From UBA2798 sp046289975 (GTDB lineage: Bacteria > Bacteroidota > Bacteroidia > Flavobacteriales_D > UBA2798): DNA of 10,484 nucleotides. Shown here piece by piece: positions 1-7,179 of the stretch. The stretch is from the NCBI GenBank assembly GCA_046289975.1, contig JBKBUQ010000103.1, positions 1 through 10,484 of the forward strand, given 5' to 3'. A program made the position numbers and the translations under genes. The notes beneath the pieces are model-generated. The model was given only the letters and a program-made list of their open reading frames with translations. It was not told the DNA's origin and searched no databases. Within the stretch, counting starts at the first letter, position 1, and every line of letters begins with the position of its first letter.

Positions 1-75
1 ATCAGCAATCATGCTACGTCGAAGCGAGTTGGCCACACTTGTGTCGACATCGTTGAGGGAGAATCTGGCCAGGTC
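1..75 (-). other. RPB3-like fragment fused in frame to pyrG (probable assembly chimera)
   Basis: Read on the minus strand in the pyrG frame, this end encodes DLARFSLNDVDTSVANSLRR followed by SMIAD. That matches the N-terminal pattern I know for eukaryotic RNA polymerase II subunit RPB3 and its relatives: an ELxDD strand, then (V/L)ANSLRR, then MIAEVPT. Bacterial RpoA has GNALRRVLLSS in the same place, so the eukaryote-like form is distinctive. CTP synthase should read ELxxHPWF here and then the FHPE motif of the glutaminase triad, and neither is present. The two families share the short word ELKD at the join, so the exact breakpoint cannot be placed better than roughly positions 72-100. This is seen directly as a protein-level break; the eukaryotic origin is inferred from memory of the family. 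Confidence 0.6.
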
Positions 76-1575
76 GTCTTTGAGCTCAACAATTTCAACA
101 AGATCGTTATCCGGATTGATTCCTACCGTTTGCAATCCGGCATTGTTCATTGGATCGCGGTAATCGTTGTTGAATTCATAACGATGGCGGTGACGTTCAG
201 AAATATCTGATTTTCCGTAAGCCTGGAATGTATGTGAAGATTCAGCGACCTTACAGGGATAAGCACCTAATCGCATTGTTCCTCCTTTGGAGGTGATTCC
301 TTTTTGCGATTCCATTAATGCGATAACCGGATTTTTTGTAGTCGGTTCAATCTCCATGGTGTGTGCATCTTTATGACCGAGTACATTTCTGGCGAATTCA
401 ATCACAGCGCACTGCATTCCTAAACAAATTCCGAAAAATGGAATTTTGTTTTCACGCGCATAACGTATCGCAGCAATTTTTCCTTCGATTCCCCTCGAGC
501 CAAATCCCGGTGCGACTAAAATTCCGCGTAGTCCGTCGAGTTTTTCTGCAGTATTTTCGTCTGTAAGCGATTCGGAATGCAACCAGACCAGCTCCACTTT
601 ACAATCGTTTGCAGCACCTGCATGGATGAAGGATTCAACGATTGATTTATAACTGTCTTTTAATTCAATGTATTTACCAACCAAACCAATTCGCACTTTA
701 CGGGTAGGATTTTTCAGATGGTAGAGAAAATCATTCCAATGTGTAAGATCCGGGTCTGTTCGTGCCGGCATATTCAGTTTTGAAAGCACCACCAGATCCA
801 ATTCCTCATCCTTCATGAGTAAGGGAACTTCATAAATAGTAGATGCATCGATGGATTCGATAACTGCATTTTTGCTGACGTTACAGAATTTCGCAACTTT
901 TTCCTTTATCTCTTTGTTGAGATGATGTTCGGTACGGCAAACCAAAACATCCGGCTGAATTCCGAGTTCGAGCAATTGTTTGACTGAATTCTGGGTTGGT
1001 TTGGTTTTCAATTCACCGGATGCTGCCAGATAAGGAATTAGCGTAAGGTGAATAACAATACAATCGCCACCCATTTCCCATTTCAGCTGACGTACAGCTT
1101 CGACGTAAGGAAGCGATTCGATATCTCCCACTGTTCCGCCGATTTCGGTAATGACAAACTCAAACTTTCCGGAGTTGCCCAGAATCTTGATCCTGTTCTT
1201 GATTTCATCAGTAATATGAGGAATGATCTGCACCGTCTTTCCGAGGAATTCCCCCTTACGTTCCTTCTCGATTACATTAAGGTAGATGCGTCCCGTTGTA
1301 ACGTTGTTGGCCTGACTTGTCGGAACATTCAGAAATCGTTCGTAGTGTCCTAGGTCAAGATCGGTTTCGGCACCATCTTCCGTTACGAAACACTCACCGT
1401 GTTCATAAGGATTTAATGTTCCGGGATCCACATTGATGTAAGGATCGAGTTTTTGAATGGTAACGGAGTAACCTCTTGCCTGAAGAAGTTTAGCCAGAGA
1501 GGCTGAAATGATACCCTTCCCTAAAGAAGAAGCAACACCCCCGGTTACGAAAATGTACTTAGCAGATTGCGACAT
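76..1575 (-). CDS. pyrG: CTP synthase, C-terminus missing
   Basis: Glutamine-hydrolysing CTP synthase makes CTP from UTP, ATP and glutamine, the last step of pyrimidine nucleotide synthesis in the cytoplasm. The start codon is at 1573-1575. The amidoligase domain (about residues 1-270) shows KYIFVTGGVASSLGKG, the nucleotide-binding loop, then QKLDPYINVDPGTLNPYEHG and EIGGTVGDIES. The class I glutaminase domain (about 294-500) shows APGFGSRG and FGICLGMQ with the nucleophile Cys384. About 500 residues are normal; the family is usually about 535, so some 35 residues are missing. These include the FHPE His and Glu of the glutaminase triad, because the reading frame runs into unrelated sequence near position 75. 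The gene appears transcribed alone from a promoter just upstream. The enzyme is probably intact in the organism and broken only in this assembly. Confidence 0.95.
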
Positions 1576-1599
1576 GTTTTTGGATGTAACTACGGGGTT

Positions 1600-1607
1600 C
1601 AAAGTTA
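1600..1607 (-). promoter_or_regulatory. Candidate -7 box of the pyrG promoter
   Basis: The minus strand reads TAACTTTG, an exact match to the Bacteroidota -7 consensus TAnnTTTG. It lies 24 bases before the pyrG start codon, which would give a leader of roughly 15-20 nt. A TTTG at 1624-1627 could be the -33 element, but its 16-base spacing is a little short of the usual ~19. It sits just downstream of the preceding unit's terminator, as expected for an independent promoter. Confidence 0.55.
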
Positions 1608-1640
1608 AGGGAAAAAGCCCCCCCAAATGCCTGAAAACAA

Positions 1641-1670
1641 AAAAAAGGCGGATAATTCCGCCTTTTACTT
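1641..1670 (-). terminator. Rho-independent terminator after the secreted-protein gene
   Basis: A six-pair stem GGCGGA/TCCGCC (1647-1652 with 1657-1662) has a four-base loop. An A-run on one side and T-run on the other extend the stem and give an eight-base U tract on the minus-strand transcript. It lies about 20 bases past the stop codon at 1689, so it ends the unit containing the barrel and secreted-protein genes before the pyrG promoter. Confidence 0.85.
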
Positions 1671-1688
1671 AGAAAATTCAGGAAATTC

Positions 1689-2213
1689 TTATTTGAAAAT
1701 CGGCTCGTAAACCGTGAGATCGATCACAAATTTACCCTCTATTTTGCGGATACCGGTCTTGGCAGAAGGCTGTTTGGCCTGTTGTGCAAACACATCCGAA
1801 TCAAATTCAACAACTTGAGCCATATCCTCAAATTTATCATCCCAGGTTTCGCGCAGAATGAATTTCGGAGGCATGTTCGCCTTGATCAAAGTAATCATGG
1901 ATGCCAGCACTTTCTTGGCTTCGTCATTATTGTCTCCAATTACAAAACGTGAATCGTGACCAACAATCCCATCTTTATCGACAATAATTCGTGAATAGCT
2001 TGCGCCTGAAATCTTAATGGTGGTTTCATATTTGGCCACAAAATCACCCTCGCTGATTGTGGTTTTGGCACCGGTTTTTTCCGTTGCAAAACGTTTTTTT
2101 GCTGCATCAAACAAGGTCTTGACCTTAGTGCCATAATCGGCTTCATCAAGCTTGAATTGCGCTGAAGCGCCGATCGATGCAACTAAAAAGAGAAGGAGGA
2201 AACTATTTTTCAT
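1689..2213 (-). CDS. Small secreted protein of unknown function
   Basis: I do not recognise a family. The 174-residue product starts with a clear signal peptide, MKNSFLLLFLVASIGASAQ, cleaved probably after ASA, so it is exported to the periplasm or beyond. The mature part (about 155 residues) is mixed alpha/beta in character with many Lys, Asp and Glu and no cysteines. The segment around mature residues 20-50 looks helical and the rest strand-rich. The start at 2213 was chosen over an upstream ATG at 2240 because only this one puts the signal peptide at the N-terminus. It begins 38 bases after the stop of the barrel gene and is followed by a terminator, so the two are probably co-transcribed. 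Co-transcription suggests a shared envelope role, but this is only inference. Confidence 0.8.
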   Translation of the reverse strand: MKNSFLLLFLVASIGASAQFKLDEADYGTKVKTLFDAAKKRFATEKTGAKTTISEGDFVAKYETTIKISGASYSRIIVDKDGIVGHDSRFVIGDNNDEAKKVLASMITLIKANMPPKFILRETWDDKFEDMAQVVEFDSDVFAQQAKQPSAKTGIRKIEGKFVIDLTVYEPIFK

Positions 2214-2251
2214 GTGCTTATTTTTCAAAATCAACATCAATAATCAGACCA

Positions 2252-3733
2252 TCAGAAACGGAATCGCATAAAACCGGTACTGAATGAAATGGTAGGCCCG
2301 TTCTGAGTAAAGAAAGTCACCACATCACGTGATGCAATTCCACCTTCCCAACGACCATCCTGAGCGATGAATGTTACTCCCAGCGGAATCATAAAATCAT
2401 AATTACCACCTGTCATGAATCCTGCAGAAAACCGAACCCAGCGAATCGGGGTAATATCTCCTCCCATTCCAATGATCGGCTTGCGGAAATTCCCTGCCTC
2501 ATCATTTCCGGGAATGATCACATCAAATCCCAATTCTGCTACTTTACCCAGTTTCAAACTCGCTCCAAAACGGTAAGTGGTGGGCAGACTCACCTTCTTT
2601 TCAGATACACCATCCCATTTAAACAATCCACTGTCGCCCCCCATATTGTTGAACTGACCAATAATATTATAATTTTCCGCACCCGGGTTATCCGTATCAA
2701 AAACCAAGGTATCTTTCATGGTATATACATTTCCATCCCAGGTAATACTTCCCATATTCGACATCGCTGCACCGATTTTCAGTTTTCCTTTGATAAGCAA
2801 ATTCACTCCAAAGTCAAATCCGTATCCCATTCCTACCGGCTTTGGTATCTTTCCGGTTTGGGTAACAGATGAAGGATTGCTCTGCGCCGCTGTTCCGTAA
2901 TCGATGTTGAACGCCGGTGATATCGAAGAAAAAGCATACAACTGGCCATTCGATGCGTTGACATCCATATACGCCAATCCCTGATACAGCTTCACCCCTA
3001 CGCCACCATACAAAGCAAATGTACTGTCGTTACCAAAAATTTTTCTTCCGTAGGAAAGATTGTATTCACGAGTCCAGGACATATTCATCACTGTACCATC
3101 GAGCAACTGAGAAATCATTTTGGGTGAATTGGTAAAACCAAGAACCACATTATTGATACTGTCCTGCGACATATTCGGATTGTTGGCGATTACCGTATTC
3201 CCCATTCCGTTATTGTAAACCAAACTGTCGAAATAATTCGCATTGAATCCGAGAAAGAGCAATTCGCTGGCTTCTTTTCCGAGTTTGGAATACCACTGAA
3301 AACGGTCGTTAATTCGAAATGCAAAGCCACCAATTTTCGGATCACAGAATGAAAAACCAAACGATCCAAAATCCACGTTAATCGCAAAACCCGCATCTGT
3401 GAATTCGCGTGCAGCATCAATTTTCTGTTGTTGTGTGAATGTTTGCTGATTTTCACCTTTCACATACGAACCAATGGTACTTCGCAATTCCTGTTTAGTG
3501 AGCGCTTGTGAATGAAGCGAAAATGTAAACTCCGTAAATCCCATTGTCATTTTTTTACCATAAGGATTTGCCATACCTACTCCGGCAGGATTAATACCAA
3601 GTGCCTGATAATCGGTAACGAAAGTTGTTGCTCCACCGCGACCGGTAGATGTAAAGGAAGAATATTCCTGCTGTGCAATTGCAAAAACAGGAAAATCGAA
3701 CATCGCCAAAAAAAGAAGAAATCGAGATCTCAT
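2252..3733 (-). CDS. Outer-membrane beta-barrel protein, DUF5723-like
   Basis: This 493-residue protein has an N-terminal signal peptide (residues 1 to about 20, ending FAIAQ). A long series of alternating, aromatic- and glycine-rich strands follows, and the protein ends in ...GFMRFRF, a terminal phenylalanine as in outer-membrane barrels recognised by the BAM machinery. The early segment ALGINPAGVGMANPYGKK resembles the start of the Bacteroidota DUF5723 family, whose members are predicted outer-membrane proteins of unknown function. The family call is from memory and moderately sure; the barrel call is stronger. It is the first gene of a two-gene unit with the small secreted protein. Its start codon lies 47 bases from a long tandem array. 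It could instead be a PorV/FadL-like transporter, since those share the barrel and the INPAG-type motif near the N-terminus. Confidence 0.8.
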   Translation of the reverse strand: MRSRFLLFLAMFDFPVFAIAQQEYSSFTSTGRGGATTFVTDYQALGINPAGVGMANPYGKKMTMGFTEFTFSLHSQALTKQELRSTIGSYVKGENQQTFTQQQKIDAAREFTDAGFAINVDFGSFGFSFCDPKIGGFAFRINDRFQWYSKLGKEASELLFLGFNANYFDSLVYNNGMGNTVIANNPNMSQDSINNVVLGFTNSPKMISQLLDGTVMNMSWTREYNLSYGRKIFGNDSTFALYGGVGVKLYQGLAYMDVNASNGQLYAFSSISPAFNIDYGTAAQSNPSSVTQTGKIPKPVGMGYGFDFGVNLLIKGKLKIGAAMSNMGSITWDGNVYTMKDTLVFDTDNPGAENYNIIGQFNNMGGDSGLFKWDGVSEKKVSLPTTYRFGASLKLGKVAELGFDVIIPGNDEAGNFRKPIIGMGGDITPIRWVRFSAGFMTGGNYDFMIPLGVTFIAQDGRWEGGIASRDVVTFFTQNGPTISFSTGFMRFRF

Positions 3734-3751
3734 ACCGCAGAAATTTGTGCG

Positions 3752-3759
3752 AAAAGATA
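3752..3759 (-). promoter_or_regulatory. Weak candidate -7 box of the barrel gene
   Basis: The minus strand reads TATCTTTT, one base off the Bacteroidota TAnnTTTG box, 18 bases before the start codon at 3733. No -33 TTG is found at the usual spacing. The nearest, TTGG at 3785-3788, is 25 bases upstream and is already the first unit of the tandem array. If this is the promoter, array units supply its upstream half. Confidence 0.3.
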
Positions 3760-3780
3760 GTTTTTTTTTGTTTCAGATGA

Positions 3781-4179
3781 ATAACCAATTACCAATTAAC
3801 CAATTACCAATTACCAATTACCAATTACCAATTAACCAGATACCCAATTACCAATTAACCAGATACCCAATTACCCAATTACCCAGCTACCAGTTACCCA
3901 GTTTCCCAGCTACCCAATTACCCAATTACCCAGCTACCTAATTACCCAATTACCCAGTTACCCAATTACCCAATTACCCAGCTACCTAATTACCCAATTA
4001 CCCAGCTACCTAATTACCCAATTACCCAGCTACCTAATTACCCAGTTACCCAATTACCCAATTACCCAGCTACCTAATTACCCAAATACACAGCTACCTA
4101 ATTACCCAATTACCCAGCTACCTAATTACCCAATTACCCAGCTACCTAATTACCCAGTTACCCAATTACCCAATTACCA
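3781..4179. repeat. Tandem array of 51 seven- and eight-base units
   Basis: The 399 bases parse completely into 51 abutting units, nine of 7 bp and 42 of 8 bp, with no unassigned base. The left end is mostly the heptamer ATTACCA with some ATTAACCA and GATACCCA. From about 3917 the octamers settle into a higher-order 24-bp pattern: ATTACCCA, ATTACCCA, GCTACCTA, sometimes with GTTACCCA replacing a unit. A block of ten units at 3989-4068 recurs, to within one base of length, at 4101-4179. The plus strand is almost free of G. A degraded tail, ATAACAAATAAC, follows at 4180-4191. It is non-coding by all signs and fills most of the 511-base gap between hemF and the barrel gene. The remaining bases 4192-4244 show nothing recognisable. 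Similar AATTACC-type short tandem repeats occur in Bacteroidota and cyanobacterial genomes. Confidence 0.97.
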
Positions 4180-4244
4180 ATAACAAATAACTTCTTCCCA
4201 ATATATCACGGGTCTGAATTCTATTGGCTTAGGAAACAATTGAA

Positions 4245-5116
4245 TTACCTGACCTTTTGAAGATAATTCAGGGTTTTTTCTTCATCTGAGCCGGGTTCCG
4301 GTTGATAGTTGTACTGCCAGGATGCTGTTTCGGGCAGGCTCATCAGGATTGATTCGATTCTGCCGTTGGTATCGAGTCCGAATTTGGTTCCCCGATCGTA
4401 AACAAGATTGAATTCGACATAACGCCCGCGACGCAAATGCTGCCATTTTACCTCTCGTTCGCCGTAAGGAAGATTACGGTTCAGTGCGACCTGTTCGGCA
4501 TAGGCAGGTAGAAAAGTTCGTCCTACCGCGCAGACAAAATCAAAAATCGATTGCTTATGTGATTCGCTCTCCGGTTTAAGATGATCGAAGAAAATACCGC
4601 CGATACCGCGGGTTTCGTTGCGGTGACGGATCAGAAAATAATCATCAGCNNNNNNNNNNAATACTCGCTGTTGAAGCGATCACACACATTTTTCATTTGC
4701 TGATGAAACAGCTCAGCCTGTTGTGGCCGAACATAATGCGGTGTAAGATCGATACCTCCACCAAACCAGGATTCCCCACTGCTCATTTCGAAGTAGCGGA
4801 TATTCATGTGTATGATGGGAACCCAGGGATTAACAGGATGCAAAACAATGGAAACTCCTGTTGCAAAAAACTGAACATTATCTGCACCGAACTCTTTCTT
4901 TAGTGCAGCAGGTAATTCGCCATGAACAGCTGAAAAATTCACGCCGCCTTTTTCGAGCAATGCGCCATGAGAAATAACCCTCGTTCGCCCTCCGCCACCT
5001 CCATCGCGTTGCCAATTGTCTTCCTGAAAAGTTGCTTTCCCGTCCAGCTGTTCCAGTCCGTTGCAAATTTCGTCCTGAATGGTTCTGAAGGTGCTTTCAA
5101 TGTGCTCGCGTGTCAT
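4245..5116 (-). CDS. hemF: Oxygen-dependent coproporphyrinogen III oxidase, interrupted by an assembly gap
   Basis: HemF decarboxylates two propionate side chains of coproporphyrinogen III, using O2, to give protoporphyrinogen IX in heme synthesis; it is a soluble enzyme. The N-terminal part shows GGGGGRTRVI and a serine/histidine-containing GVNFSAVHG, then HMNIRYFE and WFGGGIDLTPHY, all family signatures. After the N gap the protein continues ADDYFLIRHRNETRGIGGIF and then RRGRYVEFNLVYDRGTKFGL. The C-terminus SLPETASWQYNY is also characteristic. The ATG at 5114-5116 overlaps the previous stop codon as ATGA, supporting this start. The 10 Ns put the two halves out of frame; a gap of about 20 bases restores it and gives about 293 residues, close to the usual ~300. 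Needing O2, the enzyme implies an aerobic organism. It is the last gene of the guaA operon, and I see no hairpin terminator after it. Confidence 0.95.
4650..4659. other. Assembly gap of 10 Ns inside hemF
   Basis: Ten Ns join two parts of hemF. The reading frame is EY on the 5' side and ADDYF on the 3' side. With 10 bases the frame is lost; the family normally has about seven residues here, of the type YPxFKKW. The run of Ns is therefore a placeholder or mis-estimated length. Confidence 0.97.
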
Positions 5117-7179
5117 GGATACATAACTTTCAATTGAAAATCCTGATACCTTAGAATATACGAATGATCGTTCAGGAACCCACTGTCCTCTCCCATTTTA
5201 CGGAAGCGAAAACGCGTGTGAACCAATTCAACATCGTACCTGTCGAGGCGTGAAGAAAAATCCCTGCCCTCATGCAGAAAGCCACCCAGATAAAAATAGG
5301 CGACATCGAATCCCATCATCGCAAAACGATCGGGGTCGGTACTGAACCTAGAGCGAAAGGCTTTAATAAAAGGAATTGTCCGGGCAGAATCCACAAAAGA
5401 TGGAAACACCGGCGATGGTAAATGAAGGTTGAATTTCACTTTCAGATTGGCTTCGATCTCATCATATTTCAACCATTCTTCCAATCCGAAAATCATAAAC
5501 TGATAATCTTTGTATTGTGTTTTGAGCGATACACCCTGAAGGGTATTAAAGAAGCTGTTTACGAAACTCAGATCTGTACTTGGTATGACAAAAATATTGA
5601 CTTTCTCCTTGCTCAAACGATCAATCCATGCCTTGGAAGATGATGCTTCGGTTCGGATCATTTTTACGGAATCTTTTGCTCGGTTACTCAAAACTTTTGC
5701 ATTGAGTTCCGAACGAAATGCGTTGTATAAAGGCTGATCTTTTTTCGAGCGGGTATCGAACAGAAAAATATTTTCTGTTGCGTATAACTTTCCGATATGA
5801 TCGGCAACAGCATTGATCATCACCGATGCAGTGGTTACCGCTTTGGAAACAGTTGCATTACCAAGTAGTATTTTATTGGTATAGGCAAAGGGACAAATCA
5901 TTGCGATCTTTTTTTCTGATGCCGCCTTTGCAACCATTTCTACCTGTTCGGTTGGACCAATAATCAGATCCAAACCTGCGAACTCTGCCTCTTTTACATA
6001 TTTTGAAAGTTTTGCAGAATCGCGTGCTGTATCAAAAACATGCAAATGAATGTTTAAACCATACTGACGTAGAGAATCCACTGCAAGCATCACACCGTGG
6101 TAAAAATCGAGCGATTGCCGGGTGGGTTCGTATAATTCGACAGGCGAATTGGCGGAAGAGGAACGGCCCTCCATTAAGGATTGATTTTTATCCAGACAAA
6201 AGGGAAGCAGTAATGCGACCTCAAATGTAGAATTGGAAATCCGTTCACGGTTTTGTTTTTGATCGGCCTGCATTGTGCGCAGATCAGGATAAGAACGCAA
6301 ATTGTTCTCTTCGGCATATTTTTTCGAGACCGGAACAACAAGGGTTTGCCCTAATTTCAATCCTTCCTGCAATCCGTTGTTATAGATTTTCAGCGAGTCT
6401 TCCGATACTTTGTATTTACGCGATAAACCATAAATGGATTCTCCTTTTGCAACCACATGTTCGATCAGAACGGTATTACCTGCAGGAATATCTTTAGGTG
6501 TTTCATTTTTAGAAGTGCCAACAGTCTCGTTTTGCTTTTTAGCGGAGGGCAAACGAAGAACCTGACCTTCTTTTAGTCCGTCCTTTGCATCGGGATTCAG
6601 CTCAAGAATTTTCTCCTGCGAAATACCCGTCTTTTTGGAAATTCCGTAAAGCGTTTCTTTTTTACCTACTGTATATTCTTCCGTTTCAGAACCTGAAGAT
6701 GAATTATTTCCCTGAGGCAATTTGGAAAGTTCTTTTGCATCACTGATGCGTTGATTAGCAGCAGGATTATTCGGACTGATTTTCAGTGCACGCTGAAATG
6801 CATCGATAGCTCCGGGATAATCCTTTATCGACATAAACCGCTCGCCCTCGGCCATTAGTGCCTTGTATTCCTTTTCGGTGGCATCGGCAAAAGTTTTGTC
6901 TTTCACCGCAGAAGAAGCAACGGGGATCTTTAGTTTTTGTCCGACATCCAATCCTTTGGCTGCTTCGGGGTTTGATTGCAGGATTTGTTCCTGACTAACC
7001 TTATATATTTTCGAGATACCGTAAACTGTTTCTCCTTTTGCAACAGTGTGAATGTAGTATTCCTTTCCTTCGATCGTTTCTTTTTTAGCATCGCCTGGTT
7101 GAGCTATTGAAACAAGAGGTACACTGCATAAAATAATGCAATACAGAAAAAGTATCAGGTGTCGTTTTATCATTCCCAT
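5113..7179 (-). CDS. Secreted LysM/TPR/PBP1-fold protein
   Basis: This 688-residue envelope protein starts with a hydrophobic signal sequence ending VSIAQ (residue 26). LysM 1 follows (about 41-86, HTVAKGETVYGISKIYKVS), then one TPR-like helical hairpin (about 103-145, with YPGAIDAFQRALKISPNNP), LysM 2 (about 168-211) and LysM 3 (about 239-284). The C-terminal half (about 318-685) begins VALLLPF and has the layout of a type 1 periplasmic-binding fold, including DLIIGPTE and later FMIFGLEEWL. LysM modules bind peptidoglycan GlcNAc. PBP1 folds bind small ligands or, in LpoA-like proteins, help murein synthases; which applies here is unknown. Known relatives in Bacteroidota carry this same LysM plus PBP1 layout. 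A second ATG at 7171-7173 would overlap the guaA stop as ATGA and shorten the protein by two residues, and is equally plausible as the start. Its stop overlaps the hemF start. Confidence 0.9.
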   Translation of the reverse strand: MGMIKRHLILFLYCIILCSVPLVSIAQPGDAKKETIEGKEYYIHTVAKGETVYGISKIYKVSQEQILQSNPEAAKGLDVGQKLKIPVASSAVKDKTFADATEKEYKALMAEGERFMSIKDYPGAIDAFQRALKISPNNPAANQRISDAKELSKLPQGNNSSSGSETEEYTVGKKETLYGISKKTGISQEKILELNPDAKDGLKEGQVLRLPSAKKQNETVGTSKNETPKDIPAGNTVLIEHVVAKGESIYGLSRKYKVSEDSLKIYNNGLQEGLKLGQTLVVPVSKKYAEENNLRSYPDLRTMQADQKQNRERISNSTFEVALLLPFCLDKNQSLMEGRSSSANSPVELYEPTRQSLDFYHGVMLAVDSLRQYGLNIHLHVFDTARDSAKLSKYVKEAEFAGLDLIIGPTEQVEMVAKAASEKKIAMICPFAYTNKILLGNATVSKAVTTASVMINAVADHIGKLYATENIFLFDTRSKKDQPLYNAFRSELNAKVLSNRAKDSVKMIRTEASSSKAWIDRLSKEKVNIFVIPSTDLSFVNSFFNTLQGVSLKTQYKDYQFMIFGLEEWLKYDEIEANLKVKFNLHLPSPVFPSFVDSARTIPFIKAFRSRFSTDPDRFAMMGFDVAYFYLGGFLHEGRDFSSRLDRYDVELVHTRFRFRKMGEDSGFLNDHSYILRYQDFQLKVMYP

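Noticed and set aside
1048..1353. 101-codon plus-strand open frame
   Set aside because: Fully antisense to pyrG, with no family resemblance or start signals.
3747..3941. Open frame encoding a repetitive NYQLPIN-type peptide on the plus strand
   Set aside because: It is only the tandem array read in one frame. Mixed 7- and 8-bp units disrupt any stable peptide period, there is no promoter, and such peptides are familiar spurious predictions.
3781..4179. CRISPR array
   Set aside because: Units are 7-8 bp and directly abutting with no unique spacers, and no cas genes are nearby.
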